Of a stretch of DNA of 64,000 nucleotides, positions 54,282 through 62,341 are shown piece after piece (within the stretch, counting starts at the first letter, position 1; every line of letters starts with the position of its first letter). Source of the stretch: Mogibacterium sp. (GTDB lineage: Bacteria; Bacillota; Clostridia; Peptostreptococcales; Anaerovoracaceae); contig JAFWHB010000009.1 of assembly GCA_017512145.1 (NCBI GenBank), forward strand, positions 53,936 through 117,935, given 5' to 3'. The translations under genes and the position numbers were made by a program. The notes beneath the pieces were generated by a model. The model had not been told where the DNA came from. It saw nothing but the letters and a program-made list of their open reading frames with translations, and ran no database searches.

Positions 54282-55199
54282 CTAATATTTTTTTATGAAC
54301 GAGGCTATATCCGTAATAACTTCCTCTCCGATATGTCTCTCCGTGCTGTATTCCTTAGCTGCCTTACTTATGTCATCGTAAATGGCATCAACAAATACAT
54401 GATTCAGCTGCGGATATAATTTGTAGTAAGTATTACTGCGTTCCGCCAGCAGTTCTTTGAACTTCTTATAATCGTCATCTGCCAGAACCTGGAAATCCCT
54501 TCCGCCCTGCATTATCAATACAGGCTTATCGCTTTGAAGCAGGTAATCTGCGGCTGTCTTCTGCCCCATTTCTTTGAAGTAATAAAGAGTCGTGCCGCCG
54601 GCAAATTTTTTGCTCTTTGCCTCTTCATCGCTCATTTCATAAAGACCATCGAACTTCTTCGTAAACACTTTATCTTCTATGATGGCGGCCAATTTCATAT
54701 ATGATTTGCTGCCCTTTGCCTGCCCGAACTGTCTCACCATGATATCCTCAAGCCTGTACGGCGAGCCTGCCATCAATATGAGGCCTCTGACATCTCCTCC
54801 CTCACAGTCTATCCTTGGTGCAAGCATAGCTCCCATGCTGTGCCCGAGAATAAAGATCCGCTCTGCATCAATACGAGGATCGGATTTCAGGATATTGATT
54901 GCAAGCACTGCATCATCTATGGTCTCTTCCTTAACTGTGATTATCCGCTTCAGCATTTTCTTTGCATGGACGAATGACCTCTTATCATATCGGATGGATG
55001 CTATGCCATGTCTTGCAAGCCCTTCAGCAAGATCACGGAATGGAGTCAGTTTCATGACTTTTTCGTCCATGTTGCTTGATCCGGAGCCGTGCACCATACA
55101 CACTGCAGGAACAGGACCTTTCGTACCATCAGGTAAAGTAAGCAATCCGTCCAGTGGGAACTCAGTTCCCTTTCCTACGATTATCTTCTCGCTATACAT
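54282..55199 (-). CDS. Alpha/beta hydrolase (S9/DLH-like)
   Basis: 305 residues from ATG 55199, which follows AAGGAGG by 8 bases; the longer frame to 55256 is unsupported. PVPAVCMVHGSGSSNMDEK is the oxyanion strand, LGHSMGAMLAP the Ser nucleophile, and LNHVFVD the late His. A cytosolic esterase or peptidase of unknown substrate. Confidence 0.88.
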   Translation of the reverse strand: MYSEKIIVGKGTEFPLDGLLTLPDGTKGPVPAVCMVHGSGSSNMDEKVMKLTPFRDLAEGLARHGIASIRYDKRSFVHAKKMLKRIITVKEETIDDAVLAINILKSDPRIDAERIFILGHSMGAMLAPRIDCEGGDVRGLILMAGSPYRLEDIMVRQFGQAKGSKSYMKLAAIIEDKVFTKKFDGLYEMSDEEAKSKKFAGGTTLYYFKEMGQKTAADYLLQSDKPVLIMQGGRDFQVLADDDYKKFKELLAERSNTYYKLYPQLNHVFVDAIYDDISKAAKEYSTERHIGEEVITDIASFIKKY

Positions 55200-55336
55200 T
55201 ATGCTAACCTCCTTATCGTCCATCCGAAAACGTAAAAAGTGATTAAGAAGTGACATGTTATAACCACGTTTGATTACACGTTTATAAGTTGTATGCTATA
55301 TGGACAGAAGACAGAAAAGACCAGAATTGAAATCTG

Positions 55337-55969
55337 TCAATCGGTTGCCGATACCAGCATTACTACATATCTGTTCATGGTCTTATCATAGACGCTCCAG
55401 CAGCATGCACCATACCATTCATGTCCGGCATCAAAGAAATCCGACCAATCAGTCGTCCATTCATATATATCAAGCGCATCTGTGCCGTTTGGAAACAGAA
55501 CCTCATTCACTTTTATGAAGTCCTCAGGCTTGTTTCGTCTGCCGTGTACCGGTTCCAACAACGCATACCAGTAAGGAACCGTAGTACCAAAATTCTCGTC
55601 GTTTGGCACCCACTCGGCATCATAATAGACATTGCCGTAATAATCGATCTTTACAATATTCGGACAGTAGAAAAACACAGGCGGGGCCAGTGGTGATGGC
55701 TGCGCCTTATCGATGTCATAAGCCAAAGGGCGCAGTTGGTCCGCAACGTGATCGCCAAACATGATTCGGGCGTTTTCTTTATCCTCTATACTTTGTTTCA
55801 CCAGCCAGTCAAAGACACATCGCAATGCCTCTCTATGAGATTTCATCCCCTCATAAGGCTTATCATCACACAGTAGATTATATTCAACCTCACCGACCAG
55901 ATGATATTCACTATCCGGATCATATTGCTTTATGTATTCATAGAAAGCGTCTTTATCTATTCTTTTCAT
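55337..55969 (-). CDS. Hypothetical protein, 210 aa
   Basis: Not recognised. An N-terminal helical part (KDAFYEYIKQYD) is followed by a Trp- and Tyr-rich region (YYGNVYYDAEWVPNDENFG, EWTTDWSDFFDAGHEWYGACCWSVYDKTMNRYVVMLVSATD). The C-terminal ACCWSVYDKTMNR looks like beta strands. No signal or membrane segment. Ribosome site weak. Lies 24 bases downstream of the methyltransferase. Confidence 0.6.
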   Translation of the reverse strand: MKRIDKDAFYEYIKQYDPDSEYHLVGEVEYNLLCDDKPYEGMKSHREALRCVFDWLVKQSIEDKENARIMFGDHVADQLRPLAYDIDKAQPSPLAPPVFFYCPNIVKIDYYGNVYYDAEWVPNDENFGTTVPYWYALLEPVHGRRNKPEDFIKVNEVLFPNGTDALDIYEWTTDWSDFFDAGHEWYGACCWSVYDKTMNRYVVMLVSATD

Positions 55970-55993
55970 AATATCGTACCCACAAATTCGAAT

Positions 55994-56779
55994 TTATGCC
56001 TTAAGTTCGTACATGCGATATATCTTTCGGTACAGCTTGCCTGTAAACAGTAGCTTGAAGCACAGCCTGTCGATTGGCGCAAGCTCTTTGACCAGCGCGG
56101 CGGGTGTGAAGCTGTGCTCTTTTACGAATCTGATCCGAAGTCCATCGATGATGCTCCAGATATCATCTATCCCATAAAGCATAAAAACGCCAACGTCATT
56201 GACAGGGTTTTTATATTTCGATGCCTTGACTCCGAATTCGGTATAAACATCCATCAGAATATGAAGTTTTCGATATTTTTTATCAAGCGCCTGCAACAAC
56301 CCCCGTACCTGGCTGTTGGTCAGATACATGCTAAGTCCCTCAAGGACAACGATGGCTGTATCACGATCCGGGAGCGGCCCGATCTGCTCAGGTCTTGACG
56401 CATCCAAAGCCATCATATGGTACTTCACATTTTCCAGAAAGTACTTCTTGCGAATCTTTATAACATCCGGAAGATCGCAGTCCACCCATTCAGAACAGGG
56501 AGTTTTTACCCTCATACACCTGCTGTCAAGACCGCACCCAATATGAAGTACTAACGCATCGCAGTTCCGTTGCAGCATACTGTCTGTCCAGTCGTCGAAC
56601 ACGCGGGCTCTCATAGCCATATTGTAAGCAAGCCATTTTGACCTGGACTTACCGCGAATTGGGAAGGCTTCTTCTTTCCATATTCTCTCAGCTGAGGGAT
56701 CGTTCAGGATAATCCCCTGCCTGCTCACCTTTGATTTTCCATACAGCGGAATATACAGTGTTTTATTAACTTCATTCAT
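55994..56779 (-). CDS. SAM-dependent methyltransferase, leucine carboxyl methyltransferase (PPM1/TcmP-like) family
   Basis: 261 residues: LVLHIGCGLDSRCMRV (SAM motif I), EWVDCDLPDVIKIRKKYF (motif II acidic loop), VVLEGLSMYLTNSQVRGLL (motif IV). This set is typical of PF04072-type O-methyltransferases. Substrate not predictable. Starts 7 bases downstream of the kinase stop. Confidence 0.88.
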   Translation of the reverse strand: MNEVNKTLYIPLYGKSKVSRQGIILNDPSAERIWKEEAFPIRGKSRSKWLAYNMAMRARVFDDWTDSMLQRNCDALVLHIGCGLDSRCMRVKTPCSEWVDCDLPDVIKIRKKYFLENVKYHMMALDASRPEQIGPLPDRDTAIVVLEGLSMYLTNSQVRGLLQALDKKYRKLHILMDVYTEFGVKASKYKNPVNDVGVFMLYGIDDIWSIIDGLRIRFVKEHSFTPAALVKELAPIDRLCFKLLFTGKLYRKIYRMYELKA

Positions 56780-56786
56780 GCATCTT

Positions 56787-57278
56787 TTACTGTTCTAAAT
56801 CAATCCAGTTATCGGCTTCCTCTCTGGAATGAAAAATAATGATTCGTCGGCTATCCTGATACTGTTTAATCAGTTCATAGATTCCGGGAAGCTGATCCTT
56901 TGGAAAATCCAATATATACTGACGAAACTCCGGATCAAATTCCTGCTCTATCCAAGGCATATCTTCACGGACCGTACCAACCCGTGAAGCAGCCCCTTCC
57001 AAACACTCATTCAAGGGAAAATCCAGAAAGAAAACATCCGTACATGCCTCAAATCTCAGCGGCAGAGTTCGTTGGTAATTACCGTCTATGATCCAGCGAT
57101 CCGTTTGCAGAATCGTCTGTAGTTTCTGATCGAACTCCTCAGGGGTAACCGTTGTTCTGTCCGGTTTATGAAAGATCCTGTCCAGATAATAAAGCGGAAG
57201 TCCTGTCTTATCTTTCAGTTTTCTGGCAAAAGTGCTCTTGCCCGCTCCTGGGCTTCCGATCACGATCACTCTTTTCAT
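56787..57278 (-). CDS. P-loop kinase / topology-modulation-like protein (adenylate-kinase related)
   Basis: 163 residues. Walker A VIGSPGAGKSTFARKL (positions 5-20), PLYYLDRIFHKPDRTTVTPEEFDQKL and RWIIDGNYQRTLPLR mark the FlaR/AAA-18-like group. Substrate uncertain. The start overlaps the stop of the broken acetyltransferase gene (TAATG). Confidence 0.88.
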   Translation of the reverse strand: MKRVIVIGSPGAGKSTFARKLKDKTGLPLYYLDRIFHKPDRTTVTPEEFDQKLQTILQTDRWIIDGNYQRTLPLRFEACTDVFFLDFPLNECLEGAASRVGTVREDMPWIEQEFDPEFRQYILDFPKDQLPGIYELIKQYQDSRRIIIFHSREEADNWIDLEQ

Positions 57279-57575
57279 TACAGCAATTCCTTTATTTTTT
57301 TCCTGACTGTATCTAAATCGCTGCTGGTCAGGACCGGAATCAGTGCGTTGATTTCAGCAATGCTTCTGTCCCACCACTTGAATTGAAGAAGTAGTTCGAT
57401 TAGTTCGTCATCAAAGCGTTTCCGGAGAATCCTTGCAGGATTTCCTACAACAAATGTAGGTAAAGTCTCCGACGATGATATTCGGATTCTTTACAGTCGG
57501 TTTGACGTATATTTCTTTGTCATATCCTTTGATGGGATGGATCACATTTGGATCAGGTTTTTTTCCGTTCTTCAT
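57278..57575 (-). pseudogene. Vat/CatB-type hexapeptide acetyltransferase, internally deleted
   Basis: The ends of a xenobiotic (streptogramin A/chloramphenicol) acetyltransferase are present but the core is missing. The N-terminal part from 57575 reads MKNGKKPDPNVIHPIKGYDK...VKNPNIIVGDFTY. The C-terminal part, in another frame, reads FVVGNPARILRKRFDDELIE...FKWWD and ends at 57278-57280. The middle left-handed beta-helix (roughly 110 residues) and its active-site His are gone. The break is at about 57460 with a frame change. The start keeps a good GAGGTGA ribosome site. Confidence 0.85.
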
Positions 57576-57581
57576 CTTTGG

Positions 57582-58595
57582 TCACCTCATCAATCCTGCT
57601 ATTTCAGAAATCGTTTTTTCCTTCACCGATTCATCTGCGGATAAATTCACATAGAACTTCCCGCTGGAATACGAAGAGTACTGCATGAAAAGATCCTGTG
57701 AATATAACGTTTCAAATCTGCGGACATCTTCATACTTCCGGCAGAATATTCTGTCCTGATAGGTTTCATACAGGAAAGGCGCTGTTGTAAACAGTTTGAA
57801 GTCCACTCTGCCATCCAGAGCTTTTAGCATCATGGGGATCGTTCCCATATAACCGGATTCAATTACAACAATCCTGCTCTGTTTAATCGAACTCAGAAGA
57901 TCAAGAAGAATCGTTTTCAATTCCGGATGTTCATTTATCACCGGAAGTATATTTTTACTGCAGTAAGCAGAGTATTCATCAAACCGGATACAACCCGATT
58001 CCAAAGCTTCATATAATGGGAGGCGTATATCGTCATCCACGTATTCTGTTTCTGTTATGTCTTCCAGAAAACGGCGGCTGATCAGCCATGGATGGATATT
58101 GTCTCTTCCTCTGCTGTGAAAGAATACATATGGCAACAGTGCGTCCCTCATCAGAAAGACATAGGCGGTATCTTTTTCATATCCAATCCATTCACAGTAC
58201 CTGTAAATCTCTTCAAGAAATGGATTGCTGGAAACACTGCTGTGATTTCTGGCTTCTTCGATCAGATTTCCAAGCAGTTCCTCAAGTTCATATTCATTCT
58301 TTCCGTAAACGGTATCTGACAACCTTTCATGATCGATAAGAAATGGCGCTTCCCCGCATCGGTGCAGTACAGCTCTCAGCTTTGTCAGACAAGAGAAATC
58401 TGCTTCCATCGTATCATTCAGATTTGTATATCCTTCATCGGTCAGATCATCCAGTACTTTAAGGAGCTGTTTTGCTTCGAGGATATCTGCATGGGAAAGA
58501 ATCTTATTCTCATATTCTTCCAGCTTTCTGCGGTAGTATTTTTCATTGAATGATATAAATCCCATATATAGCCTCGCAAAATCCCGATTAGTCAA
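57582..58595 (-). CDS. Hypothetical protein, 337 aa
   Basis: Not recognised. Mainly alpha-helical N-terminal half (LEEYENKILSHADILEAKQL), then ESGYMGTIPMMLKALDGRVDFKLFTTAPFLYETY, which has the look of a Rossmann-like or PRTase-like strand-loop. No membrane segments. Its start is TTG overlapping the TGA of the upstream gene (TTGA), so translation is coupled; ATG at 58565 is an alternative. Confidence 0.65.
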   Translation of the reverse strand: MTNRDFARLYMGFISFNEKYYRRKLEEYENKILSHADILEAKQLLKVLDDLTDEGYTNLNDTMEADFSCLTKLRAVLHRCGEAPFLIDHERLSDTVYGKNEYELEELLGNLIEEARNHSSVSSNPFLEEIYRYCEWIGYEKDTAYVFLMRDALLPYVFFHSRGRDNIHPWLISRRFLEDITETEYVDDDIRLPLYEALESGCIRFDEYSAYCSKNILPVINEHPELKTILLDLLSSIKQSRIVVIESGYMGTIPMMLKALDGRVDFKLFTTAPFLYETYQDRIFCRKYEDVRRFETLYSQDLFMQYSSYSSGKFYVNLSADESVKEKTISEIAGLMR

Positions 58596-58975
58596 TCTGC
58601 AAGATAAAATGATGGCACCAAATCATGGGTGATGTATTTGTCACCAAGAATAAGGCCATGCTCTCTCGTGTCATGAATATATGCCTTTATATCTGCAAGG
58701 GATTTTTCTTCAAATCCATCTTCATGAAACCAGGTCTCAGAATACATCCATTCCCGGTCATCCGGATCGGAATAACCACCATATCCATGCTGAAAATTCT
58801 TTTTACAGTGCTCCCACCAAAGGATGGACGAAACGCGACCACCTTCTTCATAGATTAAATCCAGGAACGCTTCCCAATCCTTGAAAAGGTATTCTGAGCA
58901 GAAAGAATGATCATCTATGTATTTCTGTACTCTGCGGCTTATCATTTTTATCCTCACAAACTTCGATTTGTTCAT
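58592..58975 (-). CDS. Hypothetical protein, 127 aa
   Basis: Not recognised. Acidic and Trp-rich (ILWWEHCKKNFQHGYGGYSDPDDREWMYSETWFHEDGF). Coupled to the following gene by a 4-base overlap (TTGA). The region just upstream of its start is shared with the cytidine deaminase leader near 61762 (see the duplicated module). Confidence 0.6.
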   Translation of the reverse strand: MNKSKFVRIKMISRRVQKYIDDHSFCSEYLFKDWEAFLDLIYEEGGRVSSILWWEHCKKNFQHGYGGYSDPDDREWMYSETWFHEDGFEEKSLADIKAYIHDTREHGLILGDKYITHDLVPSFYLAD

Positions 58976-58979
58976 CTCT

Positions 58980-59049
58980 CAAAAAGTATAGCATAAAGAA
59001 AGACCCGTGGGAATTCCAACGGGTCTGGTGTGGTAATGTCATAAGGGTC
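58980..59049. repeat. Duplicated intergenic module, copy 1 (hairpin AGACCCG...CGGGTCT)
   Basis: About 70 bases, nearly identical to 61777-61846. It contains AAAAAGTATAGCA, a terminator-like hairpin, and GTGTGGTAATGTCATAAGGG. Between the small gene start and the duplicated gene fragment at 59050-59158. Confidence 0.8.
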
Positions 59050-59158
59050 TTCTCAATTAGTTCTGTCGGAAGCGGTTTGTCGTATGGTACTCGGATCGTT
59101 CCTTTGCTTATACTGTACTCTGAGAGTTCCTCTGCAAATGCAACTATTGCTTCTTCGC
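59050..59158 (-). pseudogene. Duplicated fragment of the DUF1801 gene fused to the glycosyltransferase end
   Basis: 109 bases matching 60915-61023 with two mismatches; the parental part encodes EEAIVAFAEELSEYSVSKGT and the following IRVPYDKPLPTELIEK. The sequence begins right after the duplicated module and ends in the last codons of the glycosyltransferase, giving it its final AKKQ. A recombination or deletion scar. Confidence 0.85.
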
Positions 59159-60307
59159 TATCTCCTCTAAAAACGATGCTGCCTCTGTGGCACCGCCGCA
59201 GGCTCGGAAGCTTTCCGATATTTTAGCTGCATTATCTTTATATGCGGATTCATAAATGATCTGCCTCAATGCGTGCAAAACATCCTCCCCGGAGATCGAC
59301 TTCAGCCTTACACCAGCACCAAGCTCTTCAACGCGTTTTGCCACGGCGTCCTGTTCAGGTGTCTGCGGGAATAATACAAGCGGCACCTGAAAGTATAAGC
59401 CTTCTGAGGCGGAGTTCATTCCGCAATGAGTGATGAACGCATCTGCAATTGAGAGAACCGCCATCTGATCCACGGATTCGTAGATATGTATATTATCCGG
59501 GAGCTGGTCATAATGCTCCGGATTGGTTCCCATAGAAATGATTACCTGCCAGTCCGTCTGCCCAAGAGCATGGATGCAGTTTCGATAGTATTCCCTGTTC
59601 TGGTTGACCGTTCCCATGGAGATATAGACCAGCTTGTCGGCAGTCTTTTCCATAGGTTTGGTGACTGGCCTGATCGATGGCCCAATGAAATGATATCTGT
59701 CTGAAAACGTTTCTGAACACGGCTGGAAGTATTTCGACGTGTAGACGATCGTATTTGTATCATTATCATTCTGAACTATATCAAGCAGGCTCTTTACGGG
59801 GTATCCCTTGTCGCGGAGGCGTTTCAGCTGCTTATTGATGCGCGGCAATGCCACCAGCATCCTGGCGATATCCCACGCGCTCTCCTGCATATACTTTGCC
59901 GAATAACGGTTGAATGCGAAAGTCGTGGTCGATGAAACATACGGAATGCCATGTTTCATAGCTGCAAGTTTGCCCCAGAATGCCACAGAGTCGGATACTA
60001 CGATGTCAGGCTTGATCTCGCCGATCACACGACTGGTCATCTCATCGAGTGCAAGTGTGGACGAAACAAGCAACTCAGTCGCATATACCTTGTCTTTGCC
60101 TACGCGGTCCGCATTTCCCTTATCTTCCATTTCAAAATCATAACCGTCACAGCCGATGAACGTTGCTCCGGCATTTTCGATCTTCTCTCTGAATTCCTCA
60201 AAGGAAAAATACCAGACCTGATGCCCGACCTCAGTCAGTGCCTTAACGAGTCCAAGTGTGGGATTGGTATGTCCATGTGCCGGAATGCAAAACCATGCAA
60301 TCTTCAC
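59144..60307 (-). CDS. MGT-family glycosyltransferase (UDP-glucosyltransferase, macrolide type)
   Basis: 387 residues, GT-B fold. PAHGHTNPTLGLVKALTEVGH is the N-terminal acceptor-domain start; THCGMNSASEGLYFQVPLVLFPQ is the donor-binding motif (His, Asn, Glu, Gln). It starts at GTG 60307, overlapping the AbrB-type gene by 4 bases. The last four residues come from a duplicated gene fragment. It may detoxify or decorate a natural product. Confidence 0.9.
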   Translation of the reverse strand: MKIAWFCIPAHGHTNPTLGLVKALTEVGHQVWYFSFEEFREKIENAGATFIGCDGYDFEMEDKGNADRVGKDKVYATELLVSSTLALDEMTSRVIGEIKPDIVVSDSVAFWGKLAAMKHGIPYVSSTTTFAFNRYSAKYMQESAWDIARMLVALPRINKQLKRLRDKGYPVKSLLDIVQNDNDTNTIVYTSKYFQPCSETFSDRYHFIGPSIRPVTKPMEKTADKLVYISMGTVNQNREYYRNCIHALGQTDWQVIISMGTNPEHYDQLPDNIHIYESVDQMAVLSIADAFITHCGMNSASEGLYFQVPLVLFPQTPEQDAVAKRVEELGAGVRLKSISGEDVLHALRQIIYESAYKDNAAKISESFRACGGATEAASFLEEIAKKQ

Positions 60308-60525
60308 TCTTCCTCACCGCCCTTATTTTCTGAAAAAGCTGCAGAAAAGAGTTCCGAAAAAGCGCCTTTATTAGGGATCGCTATTCCGCGTTCTTCATCA
60401 CCGAGAATCAGCAGAGTGTCTCCGGGCTTTATGTCAAAAATATCCCGTGCCTGTTTTGGGATCACGATCTGTCCCTTCTCTCCGACTGTGGCAGTCCACG
60501 CGTATTTCCCTTTTAGTGTTGTCAT
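60304..60525 (-). CDS. AbrB/MazE/SpoVT-type DNA-binding protein
   Basis: 73 residues from ATG 60525 (the frame extends to 60555 without a site). The swapped-hairpin domain reads TATVGEKGQIVIPKQARDIFDIKPGDTLLILGDEERGIAIP. It is probably autoregulated through the inverted repeat in its promoter (60559-60581). No toxin follows, so it may act as regulator of the glycosyltransferase with which it overlaps by 4 bases. Confidence 0.88.
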   Translation of the reverse strand: MTTLKGKYAWTATVGEKGQIVIPKQARDIFDIKPGDTLLILGDEERGIAIPNKGAFSELFSAAFSENKGGEEE

Positions 60526-60558
60526 ATTGATCTTTTCCCCTCCAGGTTCGCACAATGG

Positions 60559-60604
60559 TATGATTTGTATAACTAATCATACTCCTGGATTGGCAACAGG
60601 TCAA
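60559..60604 (-). promoter_or_regulatory. Promoter and operator of the AbrB-type gene
   Basis: On the minus strand TTGACC (60604-60599), 17-base spacer, TATGAT (60581-60576). TATGATT and AATCATA (60559-60565 and 60575-60581) form a perfect inverted repeat over the -10. Confidence 0.75.
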
Positions 60605-60668
60605 CAGTATTCTGACACGGACTTTACAAATTATACAGTAAACCCTTGGGGGTGATAGCAAAGAAACA

Positions 60669-60695
60669 GGAGTCCTGATTCAGCATCAGAACTCC
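60669..60695 (-). terminator. Terminator after the small gene at 60739
   Basis: GGAGTCCTGAT (60669-60679) pairs with ATCAGAACTCC (60685-60695) with one mismatch. The minus strand continues TGTTTCTTTG, a weak U-tract. Confidence 0.6.
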
Positions 60696-60738
60696 CATAT
60701 CAATCCATAATCACACAAATATACTTGATGAATTTTCT

Positions 60739-60873
60739 TTATTTCATTTTCTTAAGAAGTCCCGAAAGGATCTTATCCGCATCACCTACTACCCCAATGT
60801 CCGATGCTTTGAACATAGAGTGATCTTTTGAAAGATCAACAAACGCATCTTCAATCAGTTTTTTTGCATCCAT
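60739..60873 (-). CDS. Small protein, 44 aa, unrecognised
   Basis: ATG 60873 with GAGGT 10 bases upstream; the upstream extension to 60921 is not favoured. Product starts MDAKKLIEDAFVDLSKDHSM and ends DADKILSGLLKKMK: acidic-helix then basic helix. It overlaps the end of the DUF1801 gene by 23 bases in another frame. Function unknown. Confidence 0.5.
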   Translation of the reverse strand: MDAKKLIEDAFVDLSKDHSMFKASDIGVVGDADKILSGLLKKMK

Positions 60874-61282
60874 TCTTATTACCTCTATATGAGCTATAAC
60901 ACCATCTTGCGATTTTCTCAATTAGTTCTGTCGGAAGCGGTTTGTCGTATGGTACTCGGATCGTTCCTTTGCTTACACTGTACTCTGATAGTTCCTCTGC
61001 AAATGCAACTATTGCTTCTTCGCCTGGATATATCCCCAGATGACTCTTTGATGCGGCAAAATGGATAATATTCCCGCCTTTCCAGTATGTTGGCATGGAC
61101 CAGGAAATACGTTCTTCTGCTTCAGGTAATACACTTTTGAGAATGGTACGAATCTCCATAAGCATTGGCTGTATTCCTTCATCCTGCGCAGCAATATATT
61201 CATCTATGCTCTGAGGTTTGACACAGTAATGGTCCTGATTTTGTCTGGCGAATTCTCTTCCGCATTTTGGGCACTTCCACAT
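60851..61282 (-). CDS. Zinc-ribbon + DUF1801 (YdhG-like) protein
   Basis: 143 residues from ATG 61282 (AAAGGTGAT upstream). WKCPKCGREFARQNQDHYC is an N-terminal zinc ribbon; from about 30 the DUF1801 domain (RISWSMPTYWKGGNIIHFAASKSHLGIYPG, VPYDKPLPTELIEKI). Role unknown; DUF1801 resembles iron-chaperone-like proteins. A 109-base piece of it is duplicated at 59050-59158. Confidence 0.82.
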   Translation of the reverse strand: MWKCPKCGREFARQNQDHYCVKPQSIDEYIAAQDEGIQPMLMEIRTILKSVLPEAEERISWSMPTYWKGGNIIHFAASKSHLGIYPGEEAIVAFAEELSEYSVSKGTIRVPYDKPLPTELIEKIARWCYSSYRGNKNGCKKTD

Positions 61283-61308
61283 AATTATCACCTTTGCATT
61301 TGAATTAT

Positions 61309-61743
61309 TTAGTCTCTCTTTGCTTCAGCGAAGCGTTCGTGCCCCCACCAATTAGGCATCAGTTCCTTTAGAGTAACTGTTTCCCTTTTCTCATAGTCCA
61401 ACATGATTTCCATATCTTCATTTTCTTCATTTAATTGATATAGGAATTCTCTGCAAGCACCGCAAGGCATACCACTTCCTCCACCATAAGGTGCTGAATC
61501 TCGAAATGCAATCAATCTCTTAATCTTCGTCTGCCCACTGTTTACATGCATGTTGAGAGCCGCCACTCTTTCTGCGCATAAATTCAATACCCCGCTACAA
61601 CTCTCGATACAGAAGCCTGAATAGATCTCTCCATTCTCGGCTTCCAGTGCACATACTACATGATGTGCATATACAAAAGGAGATACGTCTTCCGGATGAT
61701 ATTGTTCCTTTGCTTTCTCATACATTCTTTCCCAAATATCCAT
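61309..61743 (-). CDS. Cytidine deaminase-like protein
   Basis: 144 residues from ATG 61743, five bases after GGAGG (61753-61749). An ATG at 61755 has no site, and the extended frame to 61854 runs through a duplicated module. The zinc site is VLNLCAERVAALN (Cys-Ala-Glu) and GMPCGACREFL (Cys-x-x-Cys). It could act on cytidine or a base analogue such as blasticidin S. The neighbour is a DUF1801 gene. Confidence 0.85.
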   Translation of the reverse strand: MDIWERMYEKAKEQYHPEDVSPFVYAHHVVCALEAENGEIYSGFCIESCSGVLNLCAERVAALNMHVNSGQTKIKRLIAFRDSAPYGGGSGMPCGACREFLYQLNEENEDMEIMLDYEKRETVTLKELMPNWWGHERFAEAKRD

Positions 61744-61776
61744 CACATCCTCCATTACAACTTCCGATTTGTCTTT

Positions 61777-61846
61777 CAAAAAGTATAGCACAAAGAAAGA
61801 CCCGCTGGAATCCAAGCGGGTCTGGTGTGGTAATGTCATAAGGGAT
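61777..61846. repeat. Duplicated intergenic module, copy 2
   Basis: Near-identical to 58980-59049 including the AGACCCGCTGGA hairpin (61798-61822) and GTGTGGTAATGTCATAAGGG. It sits upstream of the cytidine deaminase. Confidence 0.8.
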
Positions 61847-61890
61847 CTTCCCATCAGTCCTTCGGACAGATGGGTCCCTCCTTGTAACTA

Positions 61891-61913
61891 TGGTGGAGCG
61901 TAGGGGGATCGAA
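61891..61913 (-). other. Isolated 3' end of a tRNA (attachment-site-like remnant)
   Basis: On the minus strand the 23 bases end ...TACGCTCCACCA. They contain TTCGATC (T loop), CCCCT (T-stem 3' strand), ACGCTCC (acceptor 3' strand), discriminator A and CCA, all in exact register. The 5' side (GTCACGA) cannot pair with CCCCT, so there is no intact tRNA. Integrases often cut in this part of a tRNA gene and leave such a fragment at the far end of an element. Confidence 0.5.
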
Positions 61914-62011
61914 TCGTGACGCTCAGCCTGCAAGTCTTGAAAAGAGAGGAGGTCGCACGCCATCGTTTTTCCATCTAATCAAGCATCTAATCATTTTATA
62001 AGTTTTTCCAA

Positions 62012-62341
62012 TTATAACTTACTATCTCTATCCTGCCCTACATACAGGAAACGTCGTACTTCCATTGTTTTCTCTTCCTCGCCTTCATCTATCACTACAT
62101 AGAAAATAATGAAATTGCCTACATAGATCCTGTAATATGGATATTTCCTCGCAAACATAGATGGATATTGTTCAAAGGATTCGGCATCTGGCAATCGTTC
62201 CAATATCGCAGCCTCCACGTTATCTATCAATCTGAGTGCTGCATCAGGATTAAGCTTCTCGTAAGCGATATATTCAACCTTTTCATTGAGATCTTCATAG
62301 AAAAGCGGTAAATATCTGAGTTTATACTTGCTATTTAGCAT
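62012..62341 (-). CDS. ParE/RelE-superfamily toxin
   Basis: 109 residues: YLPLFYEDLNEKVEYIAYEK, ESFEQYPSMFARKYPYYRIYVGNFIIFYVV and VRRFLYVGQD, typical of the family. It partners the Phd antitoxin gene upstream, with which it overlaps by 11 bases. Expected to poison gyrase or cleave mRNA if the antitoxin is lost. Confidence 0.88.
   Translation of the reverse strand: MLNSKYKLRYLPLFYEDLNEKVEYIAYEKLNPDAALRLIDNVEAAILERLPDAESFEQYPSMFARKYPYYRIYVGNFIIFYVVIDEGEEEKTMEVRRFLYVGQDRDSKL

Noticed and set aside
54186..54419. 77-codon plus frame overlapping the end of the alpha/beta hydrolase
   Set aside because: Antisense to a clear gene; hydrophobic composition arises from the complementary strand.
61309..61854. 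A longer cytidine deaminase with an N-terminal extension
   Set aside because: The extension is translation of the duplicated intergenic module; the same module lies outside genes at 58980.
61889..61975. A complete tRNA gene
   Set aside because: Only the 3' T-loop to CCA part matches; no D-arm or anticodon arm folds with it.
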